This document shows positions 14,388-22,757 of a DNA stretch of 23,403 bases, one piece after another; positions within the stretch are counted from its first letter, which is position 1; every line of letters begins with the position of its first letter. Below the pieces are notes generated by a model, which had not been told where the DNA came from, ran no database searches, and saw only the letters and a list, made by a program, of their open reading frames with translations. The translations under genes and the position numbers were made by a program. This DNA is from Kiritimatiellia bacterium (GTDB lineage: Bacteria; Verrucomicrobiota; Kiritimatiellia; UBA8416; JABMPJ01), in assembly GCA_029939545.1 (NCBI GenBank), contig JAOZSS010000015.1, positions 1-23,403 on the forward strand, given 5' to 3'.

Positions 14388-16097
14388 CTAATCGCTTCCG
14401 GTTACTTCGAGCGCCGCCTCAAGGCTGGTCACGCCTTCCTTAACGCGTGTCAGCCCGGCTTGCTTCAGGCTCACCATGCCGGCATCGCATCCGAGATGCA
14501 GTAGTTCGGATGTGTTGGCGCCGCGAATGATGGCGTCGCGGATGGGGTCCGTGATGAGCAACACCTCCATAATGGCGCCGCGCCCCTTGAAGCCGCCGGC
14601 GCAGCGCGGGCAGCCGTTGGCTTTGTATAGGGTGCAGCCGTCAAAAAAGTTGGGATCGATGTGGTTCTGGCGCAGAACGTCGGGCGAGACTTCGGTGGGC
14701 TTCTTGCACGCGGGACAGATGCGGCGGTAGAGGCGTTGGGCTTGCGCGAGCACGAGGGCTGAACCCAGCATGAAAGGCTCGATACCCATATCGATCAGGC
14801 GTGTCACGGCCCCGGGCGCACTGTTGGTGTGCAGCGTGCTGAGTACGAGGTGGCCGGTGAGCGCGGCCTTGATGGCGATCTCGGCGGTCTCGCCGTCACG
14901 GATTTCGCCGACCAGCACGATGTCGGGGTCCTGGCGCAGGATCGAGCGCAGGGCCGACGAAAAAGTCAAGCCGACCTCTGCATGCATCTGCACCTGGTTG
15001 ATGCCCCCCAACTGGTACTCGACCGGATCTTCACAGGTAATGATGTTAACATCCGGCTGGTTCAGCTCCTGTAAGCAGGAGTAGAGCGTTGTGGTCTTGC
15101 CGCTACCGGTCGGGCCGGTCACGAGCAGGATTCCGTGTGGCTGAGTGATGGCGTGCTGCATGCACTCCTCGGAGTACTTGTCGAGTCCGAGGGCCGAGAG
15201 GCTGGGGGATAGCGAGCTCTTGTCGAGCGTACGCATCACGACCTTCTCACCGTGTACGGTTGGCAGAATGCTGATGCGCAGGTCGACCTCTTTCCCTAGG
15301 GCCTTGATGTTGAATCGGCCGTCTTGAGGGATACGACGTTCTGCAATATCGAGGTCGGACATGATCTTGATACGCGAAATGACGGCGTTTTGCAGGTTCT
15401 TAGGTGGACCGGGACGCTCGGATAGTTTGCCGTCAATACGGTAGCGCAGGCGAACGGACTTCTCCATCGGCTCAATATGAATGTCACTGGCACCGGTGCG
15501 CAGGGCTTCAACCAGTATCATGTTAACCATGCGGATGACCGGTGCTCCTTCGGCGGTCTCGAGCATTTCATCGAGGCTCTGCTCGTCGTCCTGGCCGTCG
15601 AGAATCTGCACATCGCTGTCGTCGCGCATCAACTCTTCCATGTCGAGTCCCTGCGTCGTTTCAGTGAAGAGTTTGCTGAGTGCGTCGGAGAGGGCCTGTT
15701 CGGAGGCGACGAGTGGGACGACCTGGAGGCCTGTCGCGGTTGCGATCTCGTCCAAGCCTGGCAGATCAAAGGGATCGGCCACCGCTACGGAGATCATCTT
15801 TCCGACGCGTGCGACGGGCATGACGGTCTGCTTCTTCATCAGCTCGCGCGGTATGAGTTCGAGAACATGGGGGTGTGGCGTAAGGTGGGTTATACTCAGC
15901 GGCCCAATCCCGAGATACTCAGAGAGTGCCAGCACCATCGCATCGGCATCGACCAGCCCATGTTCGACAAGGTACTTCTCAAGGCGCTCGCCCTGGTTGC
16001 CCGCCTTCTTCTCGGCGGTAGCAAGGGCGGCAGGGTCGAGCCCTGCATCCCTGATAAGGATGTCGGTAAACTTGCCGCTGTAGGGTTCTTTCCCCAT
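14388..16097 (-). CDS. pilB: Type IV pilus extension / type II secretion ATPase PilB (GspE family)
   Basis: A 569-residue hexameric cytoplasmic motor that powers pilus assembly. Residues 1-145 are the GspE N-terminal (MshEN-like) region. The ATPase domain has Walker A GPTGSGKTT (328-336), an Asp box with EDPVEY, Walker B DPDIVLVGEIRD and the His box TLHTNSA. A zinc site of four cysteines (461, 464, 496, 499) in CPAC...CPRC is typical of GspE/PilB and absent from the retraction ATPase PilT. The start has GGGAGAGG close upstream. It is the first gene of the pilB-pilC operon, with a sigma-70-like promoter. It could equally serve a type II secretion system; the neighbouring prepilin favours pili but does not prove it. 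Confidence 0.95.
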   Translation of the reverse strand: MGKEPYSGKFTDILIRDAGLDPAALATAEKKAGNQGERLEKYLVEHGLVDADAMVLALSEYLGIGPLSITHLTPHPHVLELIPRELMKKQTVMPVARVGKMISVAVADPFDLPGLDEIATATGLQVVPLVASEQALSDALSKLFTETTQGLDMEELMRDDSDVQILDGQDDEQSLDEMLETAEGAPVIRMVNMILVEALRTGASDIHIEPMEKSVRLRYRIDGKLSERPGPPKNLQNAVISRIKIMSDLDIAERRIPQDGRFNIKALGKEVDLRISILPTVHGEKVVMRTLDKSSLSPSLSALGLDKYSEECMQHAITQPHGILLVTGPTGSGKTTTLYSCLQELNQPDVNIITCEDPVEYQLGGINQVQMHAEVGLTFSSALRSILRQDPDIVLVGEIRDGETAEIAIKAALTGHLVLSTLHTNSAPGAVTRLIDMGIEPFMLGSALVLAQAQRLYRRICPACKKPTEVSPDVLRQNHIDPNFFDGCTLYKANGCPRCAGGFKGRGAIMEVLLITDPIRDAIIRGANTSELLHLGCDAGMVSLKQAGLTRVKEGVTSLEAALEVTGSD

Positions 16098-16132
16098 GCC
16101 TCTCCCTGCTTTTCTTCAGTAGGATCAAGTAC

Positions 16133-16160
16133 AAGATAGCAGAAGTTGTGCCGTGTTCAA
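16133..16160 (-). promoter_or_regulatory. Candidate extended -10 promoter of pilB-pilC
   Basis: On the minus strand TTGAAC (16155-16160, 4 of 6), a 16-bp spacer ending in TGC, and TATCTT (16133-16138, 4 of 6), so TG one base before the -10 forms an extended element. The start near 16126 would leave a leader of about 29 bases with the pilB ribosome binding site. Confidence 0.5.
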
Positions 16161-16332
16161 GATTTGAGGGAGCTTTTTGCATTGTGGCCCTTTCCGTCGC
16201 ATCCACCGATATGGAAGGCCGAGCGCAAGACTCTCAGAATCTGCTTGCGTTTGGTGCTGCGGTTGTCTATTTAAGAACTCAAGCGCTTTCTGTTTTCTCT
16301 ACCTGTCGTTGGCGCTTTGGTGTGGGGGCCTG

Positions 16333-18450
16333 ATGCTCAACCGTATCCATCGTTTTCTGCCGGCTCTTATCCTGCTGTGCGGTATTCTGGCCTATGTTAG
16401 CAGCTTTGGCGGTGCTTTCATTTTTGACGACATGTCTCACATCGCCCGTAGCAGGAAGATTGCCAACCTGTCCGCCTATGTCATGGGGTCATCCCGTCCT
16501 CTAACGGCGCTGACGTTCCACTTGAACTACCTCGTAAGCGGACGCGAACCTGTTGACTATCACGCCGTGAACATTCTGATTCATCTTGGCGCGGCGCTGC
16601 TGCTCTATGGCATTGTTTGGCGTACGCTGCTGGCGGGAGGCATCGCCGAACGCTGGGGGGACGGACGCCGGTGTGCTGTGGCGTTCCTCTCGGCTCTTCT
16701 CTGGGTGGTGCATCCCCTCCAGACGGGAGGCGTGACCTACATCGTCCAAAGGGCCGAGTCTCTAATGGGCTTCCTCTATCTGTTGACGCTGTACGCTGTC
16801 GTGCGATCGGCCGCGCCTGGTAGACGCGGAGCCTGGGTGTTTACGGCTGTTGCAGCCTGTTCTCTGGGGATGGCGGCCAAACCGATCATGGTGACGTGTC
16901 CTCTGATGGTTCTGCTCTATGATCGAACCTTCCTCACTTCGTCATTTCGTGAGGCGATCCGCTCCCGCAAAGTTCTCTATTCCGGGCTGGCGGCGTCGTG
17001 GGTGGTGCTGCTTGTGTTGGTGCTTACGCCGAACGAGTCATCTGGGTCGGCGGGGTTTTCTGTGGCGACAGTATCACCCTTGCGCTACCTGGCGACACAG
17101 CCAGGTGTTGTGTGTCACTACATGAAGCTTATTCTATGGCCGCGTCACCTGGCTCTGGACTATGCCTGGCCCCCGGCATTGGCGGTTGAGGATGTCATCG
17201 GTCCCGCCGTGCTCGTCGTATGCCTCATTGTCATTGCAGTGCGTGGAACGTGGAGGCGCTCTTGGGCGGGGTTCTGTCTGTTGTGGTTCTTCGCTGTTTT
17301 GGCCCCGTCTTCAAGTTTTGTTCCGGTGCTTGACTACGCGTTCGAACATCGGGTCTACCTTCCGCTGGCGGGGCCAGCCATACTGTTTGCCGGTGTTTTT
17401 GTCCATGTCGTGGAGGTCCTCGCACGGCGATCCAGGTCGCGGGTCCTGGTGGTTTCCATGGCGTCGGTGATCCTGTCGGCAGTCGTGCTTGCGTTGATGC
17501 ACAGAACCATCAAGCGCAACGGGGACTATGCATCGTTGATTCAGATCACAAGGAGCAATGCGCAGGTTCGCCCTCACAATTTCCGGGCGAGAGTGATGGT
17601 GATCGATGTACTCCTGGAGGACTTGGGGTTTGAGGCTGCTGAGCAGGAAGCGAGGCAATTGATCCTGGATATCAAGCGGGCGAAGTCCGAGGGAGGAAGA
17701 CTGTATGCAACATCGGCCTCTGATCCGGATTTCTTTCTCCCTCACGCGACTATGCGTGTAGCGCAGGCCTTGCTGTTCATGGGGCGCCATGCTGAATCCA
17801 TTCCGATGTTTGAGGAAGCGTTACGGTTGGATCCTGACTTGGGTGCCGGGCATCACGACCTGGCTGTGGCACTGGCGGCAATGGGAAGGTACGAGGATGC
17901 GTTACGCGAGGTGAATCGCTCGATCGAGATTGATCCGGATTTCTCCGCATCGTTGATGCTGTCCGGTCTGCTGGCCGTGCGCCGGGGGGATTACCGCGAG
18001 GCCCGGATAGTGATCGAGAGAAGTGTTACGCTGGATGAGAGGAGCACGATCGGTCGCCTCGAGCTGGCCTGGTTGCTGGCCACGGCGCCGGACCCGGGTG
18101 CCCGGGACGGTTCGCGCGCGGTTGAGCTGGCCTTGGATGTCTGTTCCCGCACGGGAGAGCAGAGCCCCAGGGCGCTGGATGTATTGGCGGCCGCCTACGC
18201 CGAGTCGGCCCGGTTTGAGATGGCGGAGGCAACCGCGCTGCGGGCACTGGAGATGGTGCAATCGGGCGGAGACGACCAGGCACCTGATGGTGCGGCCCGG
18301 CTCAGTACGATTGTTTCCGACGCTGAATCGATAGCGCAGAGACGGCAATGCTATGCCAACGGCTTGCCGTGGCGGCAAAGGGGAAAGGGCTATTCCCGGG
18401 GAGAGCGTGGCGCTCCTTCCTTGAGTCAAGAGAGAGAACCTGTTAAGTAG
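16333..18450 (+). CDS. TMTC-like GT-C glycosyltransferase with TPR tail (long paralogue)
   Basis: A 705-residue protein, divergent from pilB. Membrane part, about 1-400: first helix at 7-26, the acidic FIFDD motif (Asp32, Asp33), VDYHAVNILIHLGAALLLYG, HPLQTGGVTYIVQRAESLMG from about 127, AAKPIMVTCPL, LDYAWP and LAPSSSFVPV. Soluble part, about 440-690: several TPRs, clearest at ESIPMFEEALRLDPDLGAGH and EDALREVNRSIEIDPDF. The architecture is that of TMTC O-mannosyltransferases, with the TPR tail probably choosing the protein acceptor. It shares motif order and spacing with the shorter paralogue at 9286 but has about four more repeats. The ATG at 16333 has GGGGG at 16324-16328; a weak promoter (TTGCGT, 17 bp, TATTTA at 16245-16273) may lie in the divergent gap. 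Confidence 0.82.
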   Translation: MLNRIHRFLPALILLCGILAYVSSFGGAFIFDDMSHIARSRKIANLSAYVMGSSRPLTALTFHLNYLVSGREPVDYHAVNILIHLGAALLLYGIVWRTLLAGGIAERWGDGRRCAVAFLSALLWVVHPLQTGGVTYIVQRAESLMGFLYLLTLYAVVRSAAPGRRGAWVFTAVAACSLGMAAKPIMVTCPLMVLLYDRTFLTSSFREAIRSRKVLYSGLAASWVVLLVLVLTPNESSGSAGFSVATVSPLRYLATQPGVVCHYMKLILWPRHLALDYAWPPALAVEDVIGPAVLVVCLIVIAVRGTWRRSWAGFCLLWFFAVLAPSSSFVPVLDYAFEHRVYLPLAGPAILFAGVFVHVVEVLARRSRSRVLVVSMASVILSAVVLALMHRTIKRNGDYASLIQITRSNAQVRPHNFRARVMVIDVLLEDLGFEAAEQEARQLILDIKRAKSEGGRLYATSASDPDFFLPHATMRVAQALLFMGRHAESIPMFEEALRLDPDLGAGHHDLAVALAAMGRYEDALREVNRSIEIDPDFSASLMLSGLLAVRRGDYREARIVIERSVTLDERSTIGRLELAWLLATAPDPGARDGSRAVELALDVCSRTGEQSPRALDVLAAAYAESARFEMAEATALRALEMVQSGGDDQAPDGAARLSTIVSDAESIAQRRQCYANGLPWRQRGKGYSRGERGAPSLSQEREPVK

Positions 18451-18470
18451 CAGATGGATATCAACGGTGA

Positions 18471-18482
18471 AGAAGGCCTTCT
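18471..18482. promoter_or_regulatory. 12-bp perfect palindrome
   Basis: AGAAGGCCTTCT lies in the 52-bp gap between the long TMTC gene and the TPR/GspE-N gene, 9 bp before the latter's ribosome binding site. It may be an operator or a small hairpin; chance is also possible at this length. Confidence 0.25.
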
Positions 18483-18502
18483 CACTATATGAGGGGAACA
18501 CA

Positions 18503-19363
18503 ATGGCAGATGGTGCAAGCGACAAGGGACGCAAACAACTTGAGGAGGAGGTCTGGTCTGCTATCGGGGCATTCGAGCAGATCCTCGAGGCCATGCCGGA
18601 TGATCGGTCGTCGCTCGAGACGCTCTCTCACGCCTACGGACAGATCGGCGACCATGCCAAGGCCTACGAATACCTGTTGCGTTTAGGACGGGTCCTCGTG
18701 AAGGAGGGCGAGCAGGGCGCGGCGTGGGACCTGCTGGACCGCCTGCGCGAACTGGGTGGTTCTGATTCGACCGGTATCAAACTGATTGCCGATATCGAGG
18801 CGATGTCGGCTGTGACCGTGCCCCCGCTCGCGCCGGCCCCCACGGTGGATGCGGCTCCCGCAGCGGTCAACACAACCCCCAACATCTCAGAAGAACTGGC
18901 CTTCACCTGGAACCTGTTGCAGGCGAGTGAGATCACGCAGGAGGAGTATGCGTCGGTTGTGCAGGACCTGACCGAGATGTCGGGGAGCGATTCCTCGGTG
19001 ACCGTCTCGGTCTTGCACGCGCTCGAGGCGCGCGGCTACAAAGGACTGGACCGGGTGGTGGTGTATGCCTCGCAGGATTGCGGGATACCTTATATCTCGC
19101 TCGACAGCATTGACATCACGGAGGAGGCGGGATGCCTGTTGCCCTTGGCTTTCGTTGTGGGCCGTGGTGCCCTGGTGTTCGATTTTGTGGGGCCGCACGC
19201 GTTGGCCGTGGTGATGAATCCGTACGACCCCGGACTACGCAAGGACGTTGAGCAGTTGGCCGGACGGCCCTGCGACTTCTATCTCACGCAGGCCTCCGAG
19301 TTCGACCGCGCGGTCGACCGCATCACGGCTATCGAGGTCGATGCGGCTTCCGTGGAAGGATAG
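18503..19363 (+). CDS. TPR protein with free-standing GspE N-terminal-like domain
   Basis: A 286-residue soluble protein. Residues 10-100 form TPR-like helices (AIGAFEQILEAMPDDRSSLETLSHAYGQIGDHAKAYEYLLRL in part). A Pro/Ala linker covers about 108-130. Residues about 135-280 resemble the N-terminal domain of GspE/PilB ATPases: a helical part, then PYISLDSIDIT, CLLPLAFVVGRGALVFDFVGPHALAVVMNPYDPGLRKDVEQLAG, the same fold seen in PilB here at 60-140. There is no ATPase domain. Such a domain contacts the pilus or secretion platform, and some bind cyclic di-GMP, so an adaptor or regulator of the motor is a fair guess. The ATG at 18503 was chosen for GAGGGG six bases upstream; an in-frame ATG at 18467 is less well placed. 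It probably shares the operon of the long TMTC gene. Confidence 0.68.
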   Translation: MADGASDKGRKQLEEEVWSAIGAFEQILEAMPDDRSSLETLSHAYGQIGDHAKAYEYLLRLGRVLVKEGEQGAAWDLLDRLRELGGSDSTGIKLIADIEAMSAVTVPPLAPAPTVDAAPAAVNTTPNISEELAFTWNLLQASEITQEEYASVVQDLTEMSGSDSSVTVSVLHALEARGYKGLDRVVVYASQDCGIPYISLDSIDITEEAGCLLPLAFVVGRGALVFDFVGPHALAVVMNPYDPGLRKDVEQLAGRPCDFYLTQASEFDRAVDRITAIEVDAASVEG

Positions 19364-19379
19364 CCCTTCCTTTCGCTCG

Positions 19380-20213
19380 CTATCGGGTCGACATGCCTAC
19401 CTTGATGGTGCGCCGTTCGCCCTGGTACTCCAGTTCCACGCTTTGACGAGCCACGGCGAGTACGCGCGCCCCCTCGACCGTTTCGTTGACGGCCAGGACC
19501 TGGTCGTTCAAAATCGCCGATCCGTTCTGCCCTCTGCCGATGACGCCTTGCAGTGTCAGGGACGGCCATTTCATCGGGGCGACCGGTTGGGTTGCGACCG
19601 GTACGGGCGCGGGCTTGGGGGCTTGTTGAGGGGCAGGCTTGACGGCGGACTTCGATTGCGCGACAGGTGCCGGTGCGACTGGCTTGGGTGTTGCGGCTGG
19701 CTTGGCAATCTTGGTTGGCGGTGGTGCGACGGCGGGTTTCGTTGCTTCAGGAGCCTGCGACTCCACAGGCGCAACACTGACCGCCGGCGACTCCACAGCC
19801 TCAACACTGACCGCCGGCGTGGCCACCATCGCATCCCCGTCTGGTTGCTTCCACTGTTGAACGGCAAAGGCGATCATCCAGATAGCGCCACCGACAAGAA
19901 GCGCGATCACGAAGAGGATGCCGAGCAGTGTAGGTAGCGCGCCTTTCTCCTTCTTTTGTGCCCTGGGTTTCTTGGTCTTGCCGGCTGGCTCCTTCTCGGT
20001 TTCGGGTGCCTTCTCAACCACCGGGGCTGGTGCCGGGGCCGGGGCTGGTGCCGGGGCTGGTGCCGGGGCTGGTGCCGGCGCCAGAGGAGGAGGGGGAGGA
20101 GGTGGTGGTGCGGCTTCCGGTGTCTCTGGGGCGGTCGGTTGCGAGATGCCTTTCTCTTCTTCTTCTTTTTCTTCTTCCTGCTGTCGTCTCAAGGCTTCCT
20201 GAATAAGACTCAT
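19380..20213 (-). CDS. GspB-like protein with long Pro/Ala-rich linkers
   Basis: A 277-residue bitopic inner-membrane protein. The N-terminal SLIQEALRRQQ helix is followed by an acidic stretch, an all-proline and then Ala-Pro repeat region (about 36-64), a basic patch (78-90) and one membrane helix (about 93-118). The periplasmic part has another Ala/Pro-rich linker and ends in a small GspB-like domain (about 216-277: LTLQGVIGRGQNGSAILNDQ, then a strand pair ending TIKVG). In Aeromonas, GspA and GspB form a complex that helps insert the secretin through peptidoglycan; the same job is likely here. The ATG at 20213 overlaps the GspA-like stop (ATGA), so the two are coupled. It converges on the TPR/GspE-N gene 16 bp away. 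Confidence 0.8.
   Translation of the reverse strand: MSLIQEALRRQQEEEKEEEEKGISQPTAPETPEAAPPPPPPPPLAPAPAPAPAPAPAPAPAPAPVVEKAPETEKEPAGKTKKPRAQKKEKGALPTLLGILFVIALLVGGAIWMIAFAVQQWKQPDGDAMVATPAVSVEAVESPAVSVAPVESQAPEATKPAVAPPPTKIAKPAATPKPVAPAPVAQSKSAVKPAPQQAPKPAPVPVATQPVAPMKWPSLTLQGVIGRGQNGSAILNDQVLAVNETVEGARVLAVARQSVELEYQGERRTIKVGMSTR
19757..19816. repeat. Tandem 30-bp repeat inside the GspB-like gene
   Basis: Two units of 30 bp (19757-19786 and 19787-19816) differ at only two positions. They encode a duplicated 10-residue linker segment around AVSV and VES in the periplasmic linker. Confidence 0.85.
20023..20082. repeat. 12-bp tandem repeat encoding Ala-Pro
   Basis: GGGGCTGGTGCC occurs at 20023-20034, 20041-20052, 20053-20064 and 20065-20076, with shorter half-units between and after. 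It encodes the Ala-Pro run of the GspB-like protein and could vary in copy number between strains. Confidence 0.85.
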
Positions 20214-21019
20214 GTAGTACCCTCCAGCTGTTTGATCGCTTTCTTGACGCAGCGGGCATCGATGGCACGCGTGCGGCTGACATAGCCGGCCAGCAGTGCA
20301 TTGTCGCATACCGCATTGATCAGGCGGGGTCCGCCCCTGGAATAGCGGTGTACCTCGCGAACGGCCCCTGCGTCGAATGTGACCGCCCCATCTGCTCCCG
20401 CTACCCCGAGACGGTGGTCAATATAGTTGGCCGTATCATCAAGCGTCAGCGGCGGGATATGGTAGCGCACAGTGATGCGCTGGCGTAGCTGGCGCAGGTC
20501 GGGCCGCGAGAGTCGCTCGCGCAGCTCGGGCTGACCGCACAGCACAATCTGCATCAGCTTATGTTGGTCGGTTTCAAGATTCGACAGCAGGCGTACCTGC
20601 TCCATGAGCTGGGGCGAGAGATTCTGGGCTTCGTCGATGACCAGCGCGACGTTGATGCCTTCGTGGTTGCGCTCCAACAGGAACCGGTTGAGTCGCTCGA
20701 TATAGGCGAGACGATCGCGCCCGCCGGCTTCGAGGCCGAAGTCATTCAGCATGGAGCGCAGTAGCTGTGTCTCGGTCAGGGAGGGGTTGAGTATGAGGGC
20801 TGTCTCGACGCTGCTGTCGAGGTCGCTCAACACGGCGCGACAGAGCGTGGTTTTGCCGGAACCCACCTCGCCTGTCAGCTCGATGAACCCCTTGCGCTGC
20901 ATAATACCGTACATCAGGTGGTTGTAGGCTTCGCGGTGGTGCGGCGCGAAGTAGAGAAAACGCGGGTCGGGCGTGATATTGAAAGGAAACTCACTCAGAC
21001 CGTAGAACTCAAGATACAT
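20210..21019 (-). CDS. GspA/ExeA-family AAA ATPase
   Basis: A 269-residue ATPase with the typical family start MYLEFYGLSEFPFNITPDPRF cut here to its key part: FGL-like YGLSEFPF, then PDPRFLYF. Walker A is GEVGSGKTT (50-58), Walker B is VALVIDEAQ (124-132), and the C-terminal helical lid follows (RGGPRLINAVCDNAL). Aeromonas ExeA is about twice as long and has a periplasmic peptidoglycan-binding part after a membrane helix; both are missing here, so this is a soluble ATPase-only form. It is coupled to the GspB-like gene by a 4-bp overlap, which supports a working GspA-GspB pair in envelope machine assembly. It lies 48 bp after the TPR protein gene, in the same minus-strand run as the ABC transporter. 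Confidence 0.88.
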   Translation of the reverse strand: MYLEFYGLSEFPFNITPDPRFLYFAPHHREAYNHLMYGIMQRKGFIELTGEVGSGKTTLCRAVLSDLDSSVETALILNPSLTETQLLRSMLNDFGLEAGGRDRLAYIERLNRFLLERNHEGINVALVIDEAQNLSPQLMEQVRLLSNLETDQHKLMQIVLCGQPELRERLSRPDLRQLRQRITVRYHIPPLTLDDTANYIDHRLGVAGADGAVTFDAGAVREVHRYSRGGPRLINAVCDNALLAGYVSRTRAIDARCVKKAIKQLEGTT

Positions 21020-21067
21020 AGTCTTTCTGCCTCACGCCTCTTGTCGGGTGCTTCAACACGTAGCGAA

Positions 21068-21949
21068 CTAATGATTGCAGTGCTCGCCGTGGATATGTTC
21101 ATCCGCTTCAACTGAGCCACACAGCATGCTTCGTTCGTCCTCGCTTTGCAATAGATTATTCCAGACTGCGGCTCCCAGCAGAGCCGGTTCATCGCCCCGC
21201 TCAAGCGTTTCGATCCGTTCCAGCAGGGATGTGCGCTCGGGGAACATGCGCAGGATCTCGCGGAGACCGACAATGGCCTGCTCCCGCTCGCCATCCACTT
21301 CGAGGATCAGGCTCCGGTAGAGCAGGAGGCGGGCCCGGTCCATGCGGGCATCCTCATCCGTTGCGGCGAGGTGCGAAGGCCAGAAGGCGAGGGCAGCATC
21401 GAGGCAGCTGCGAGCATCGGCCACGCGGCCACGATAGAGGTAGAGTCGCGCCCGCTCGAGCTGGATCTCGTACTGGAACGGGTTGGCGACCTGGGCGTCC
21501 TTGAGCATCTGCTGGGCGATGTCGATTTCTCCCACCTCGTGGTGCAGCCAGAATGCGGCCACGAGCACAAAGTCCACATTGTGCGGGTTCATGGCGGTTG
21601 CGAGGCGCAGCCAGGCGAGGATCTCGCGCGAAGCCTTCCCCGCAGCGTGCCTATGCACGTTGGGTCTCAGTTCGGAAAGCCGTTGCTGAAACCAGGTGCC
21701 GTGGATCGCCTCCTCGTGCTCGTGTCTAACGCCGCAGTGGAAGTAGAGATCGGCCATCTCGTAGAAGTAGCCGGAGACCCCCAGCCGGCTTTCCCCGAGC
21801 AGAACCTCGCCGGCGGAGCGCTGATTGGATCGGTATAGCGTCGGCATGCGTGCCTGGATCTGGCAAGACAGCGCAAACGCCCCACCCACCATCAGAATGA
21901 CCATCCATGGGACAAGCTTCTTAGATCCCTGACACCTGATCCCTGACAC
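21068..21949 (-). CDS. Membrane-anchored TPR-like protein, unknown function
   Basis: About 293 residues. An N-terminal signal or anchor helix (VILMVGGAFALS, about 17-28) follows a short basic stretch (KK at 10-11). The rest is helical with TPR-like pairs: MADLYFHCGV, EILAWLRLATAMNPHNVDFVLVAAFWLHH, YEIQLERARLYLYRG and ARLLLYRSLILEVDGEREQAIVGLREIL in pieces. It ends with a His-rich tail (HIHGEHCNH) that might bind metal. I do not recognise a named family. The gene sits 13 bp after the ABC permease gene and 48 bp before the GspA-like gene. The start is uncertain: a GTG at 21949 lies inside a short tandem repeat, and an ATG at 21904 would remove the basic residues before the anchor. Confidence 0.65.
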   Translation of the reverse strand: MSGIRCQGSKKLVPWMVILMVGGAFALSCQIQARMPTLYRSNQRSAGEVLLGESRLGVSGYFYEMADLYFHCGVRHEHEEAIHGTWFQQRLSELRPNVHRHAAGKASREILAWLRLATAMNPHNVDFVLVAAFWLHHEVGEIDIAQQMLKDAQVANPFQYEIQLERARLYLYRGRVADARSCLDAALAFWPSHLAATDEDARMDRARLLLYRSLILEVDGEREQAIVGLREILRMFPERTSLLERIETLERGDEPALLGAAVWNNLLQSEDERSMLCGSVEADEHIHGEHCNH

Positions 21950-21958
21950 CTGATCCCT
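21924..21958. repeat. Heptamer-based tandem repeat
   Basis: GATCCCT and GACACCT alternate: two and a half copies of the 14-bp unit (21924-21937, 21938-21951, 21952-21958), so the period is 7 bp with variation. It spans the junction of the permease stop and the TPR protein start. Confidence 0.85.
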
Positions 21959-21962
21959 CTCC

Positions 21963-22757
21963 CTAGTACCCGCTCAGACTGCCCCGCGCGAAATGCTTGC
22001 TCCGATAGGCCACCCAGGCCAGGGCCAGGAAAATGGCCGTGACGAGCAGCCCGTAGGCGGTAATCATGAGAAATGTTGTGAGCGAGATGGTGCCGTAGTT
22101 GTGCAGCACGCGCATGCGCAGGTCGAAAATCTCGAAGTGCGGCAGTAGGTTATAGAGAAAGAGCATCAACCCGCCGCGCACGCCGCCGGCTTCGGCGACA
22201 AACTCAGGGATGCGCGGCACGAGGAGGAAGGAGGTGGCGGTCAGCGCGCCGGTCAGCGTGGCGGCGGCATCACTGTTGAGTCGCGCTGAGAACATCAGTG
22301 CTGCTGCAATGATGATGGCAATCACCATGCCGTGCAGAACGATGGCCTCAAGTGCCACCCCTATCGGCAAGGTCCATCCCTTCAGCATCGTTACACCAAA
22401 AACGAGCACGTAGAACATCGCCGTTGCCACGCTCACCACGCTCCAGGCACCCAGCCACTTGCCGACGATCAGCTCGCTCCGACGAACCGGCTTCGCCAGC
22501 AGGGAAAAAATGGTGCCGCGACTTTCCTCCTGCGGCAGCAGCCGGCATCCAATCGAGATGGCCAATACCCACGAGAAGATCCAGCTCAGCAGCAGGCCGA
22601 TGTCAGCCACGTAGGCGGTGACACCGCCCAGGCCGAAGACGTTCATGCTCAGGAGCGCAACGAGCAGGATGGCGAGGAGGATCAGCAGGATATAGAAATC
22701 CTTGCGCCGGAGTACATCCAGCCATACCACGCGCGCCAAGGTGAGGATACGGATCAT
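21963..22757 (-). CDS. ABC-2 type transporter permease
   Basis: A 264-residue integral membrane protein with six predicted hydrophobic segments (about 21-44, 50-73, 108-128, 142-162, 170-185, 232-252). The N-terminal LTLARVVWLDVLRRKDFY followed by a first helix, and the EESRGTIFSLLAKPVRRSELIVGKWLG segment (in pieces), are typical of NosY-like ABC-2 permeases. It should form a transporter with the ATPase encoded just upstream, whose stop overlaps its start by 4 bp (ATGA). The substrate cannot be told from sequence. Its position at the head of an operon with a TPR protein and GspA/GspB suggests envelope biogenesis, but this is inference. Confidence 0.88.
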   Translation of the reverse strand: MIRILTLARVVWLDVLRRKDFYILLILLAILLVALLSMNVFGLGGVTAYVADIGLLLSWIFSWVLAISIGCRLLPQEESRGTIFSLLAKPVRRSELIVGKWLGAWSVVSVATAMFYVLVFGVTMLKGWTLPIGVALEAIVLHGMVIAIIIAAALMFSARLNSDAAATLTGALTATSFLLVPRIPEFVAEAGGVRGGLMLFLYNLLPHFEIFDLRMRVLHNYGTISLTTFLMITAYGLLVTAIFLALAWVAYRSKHFARGSLSGY

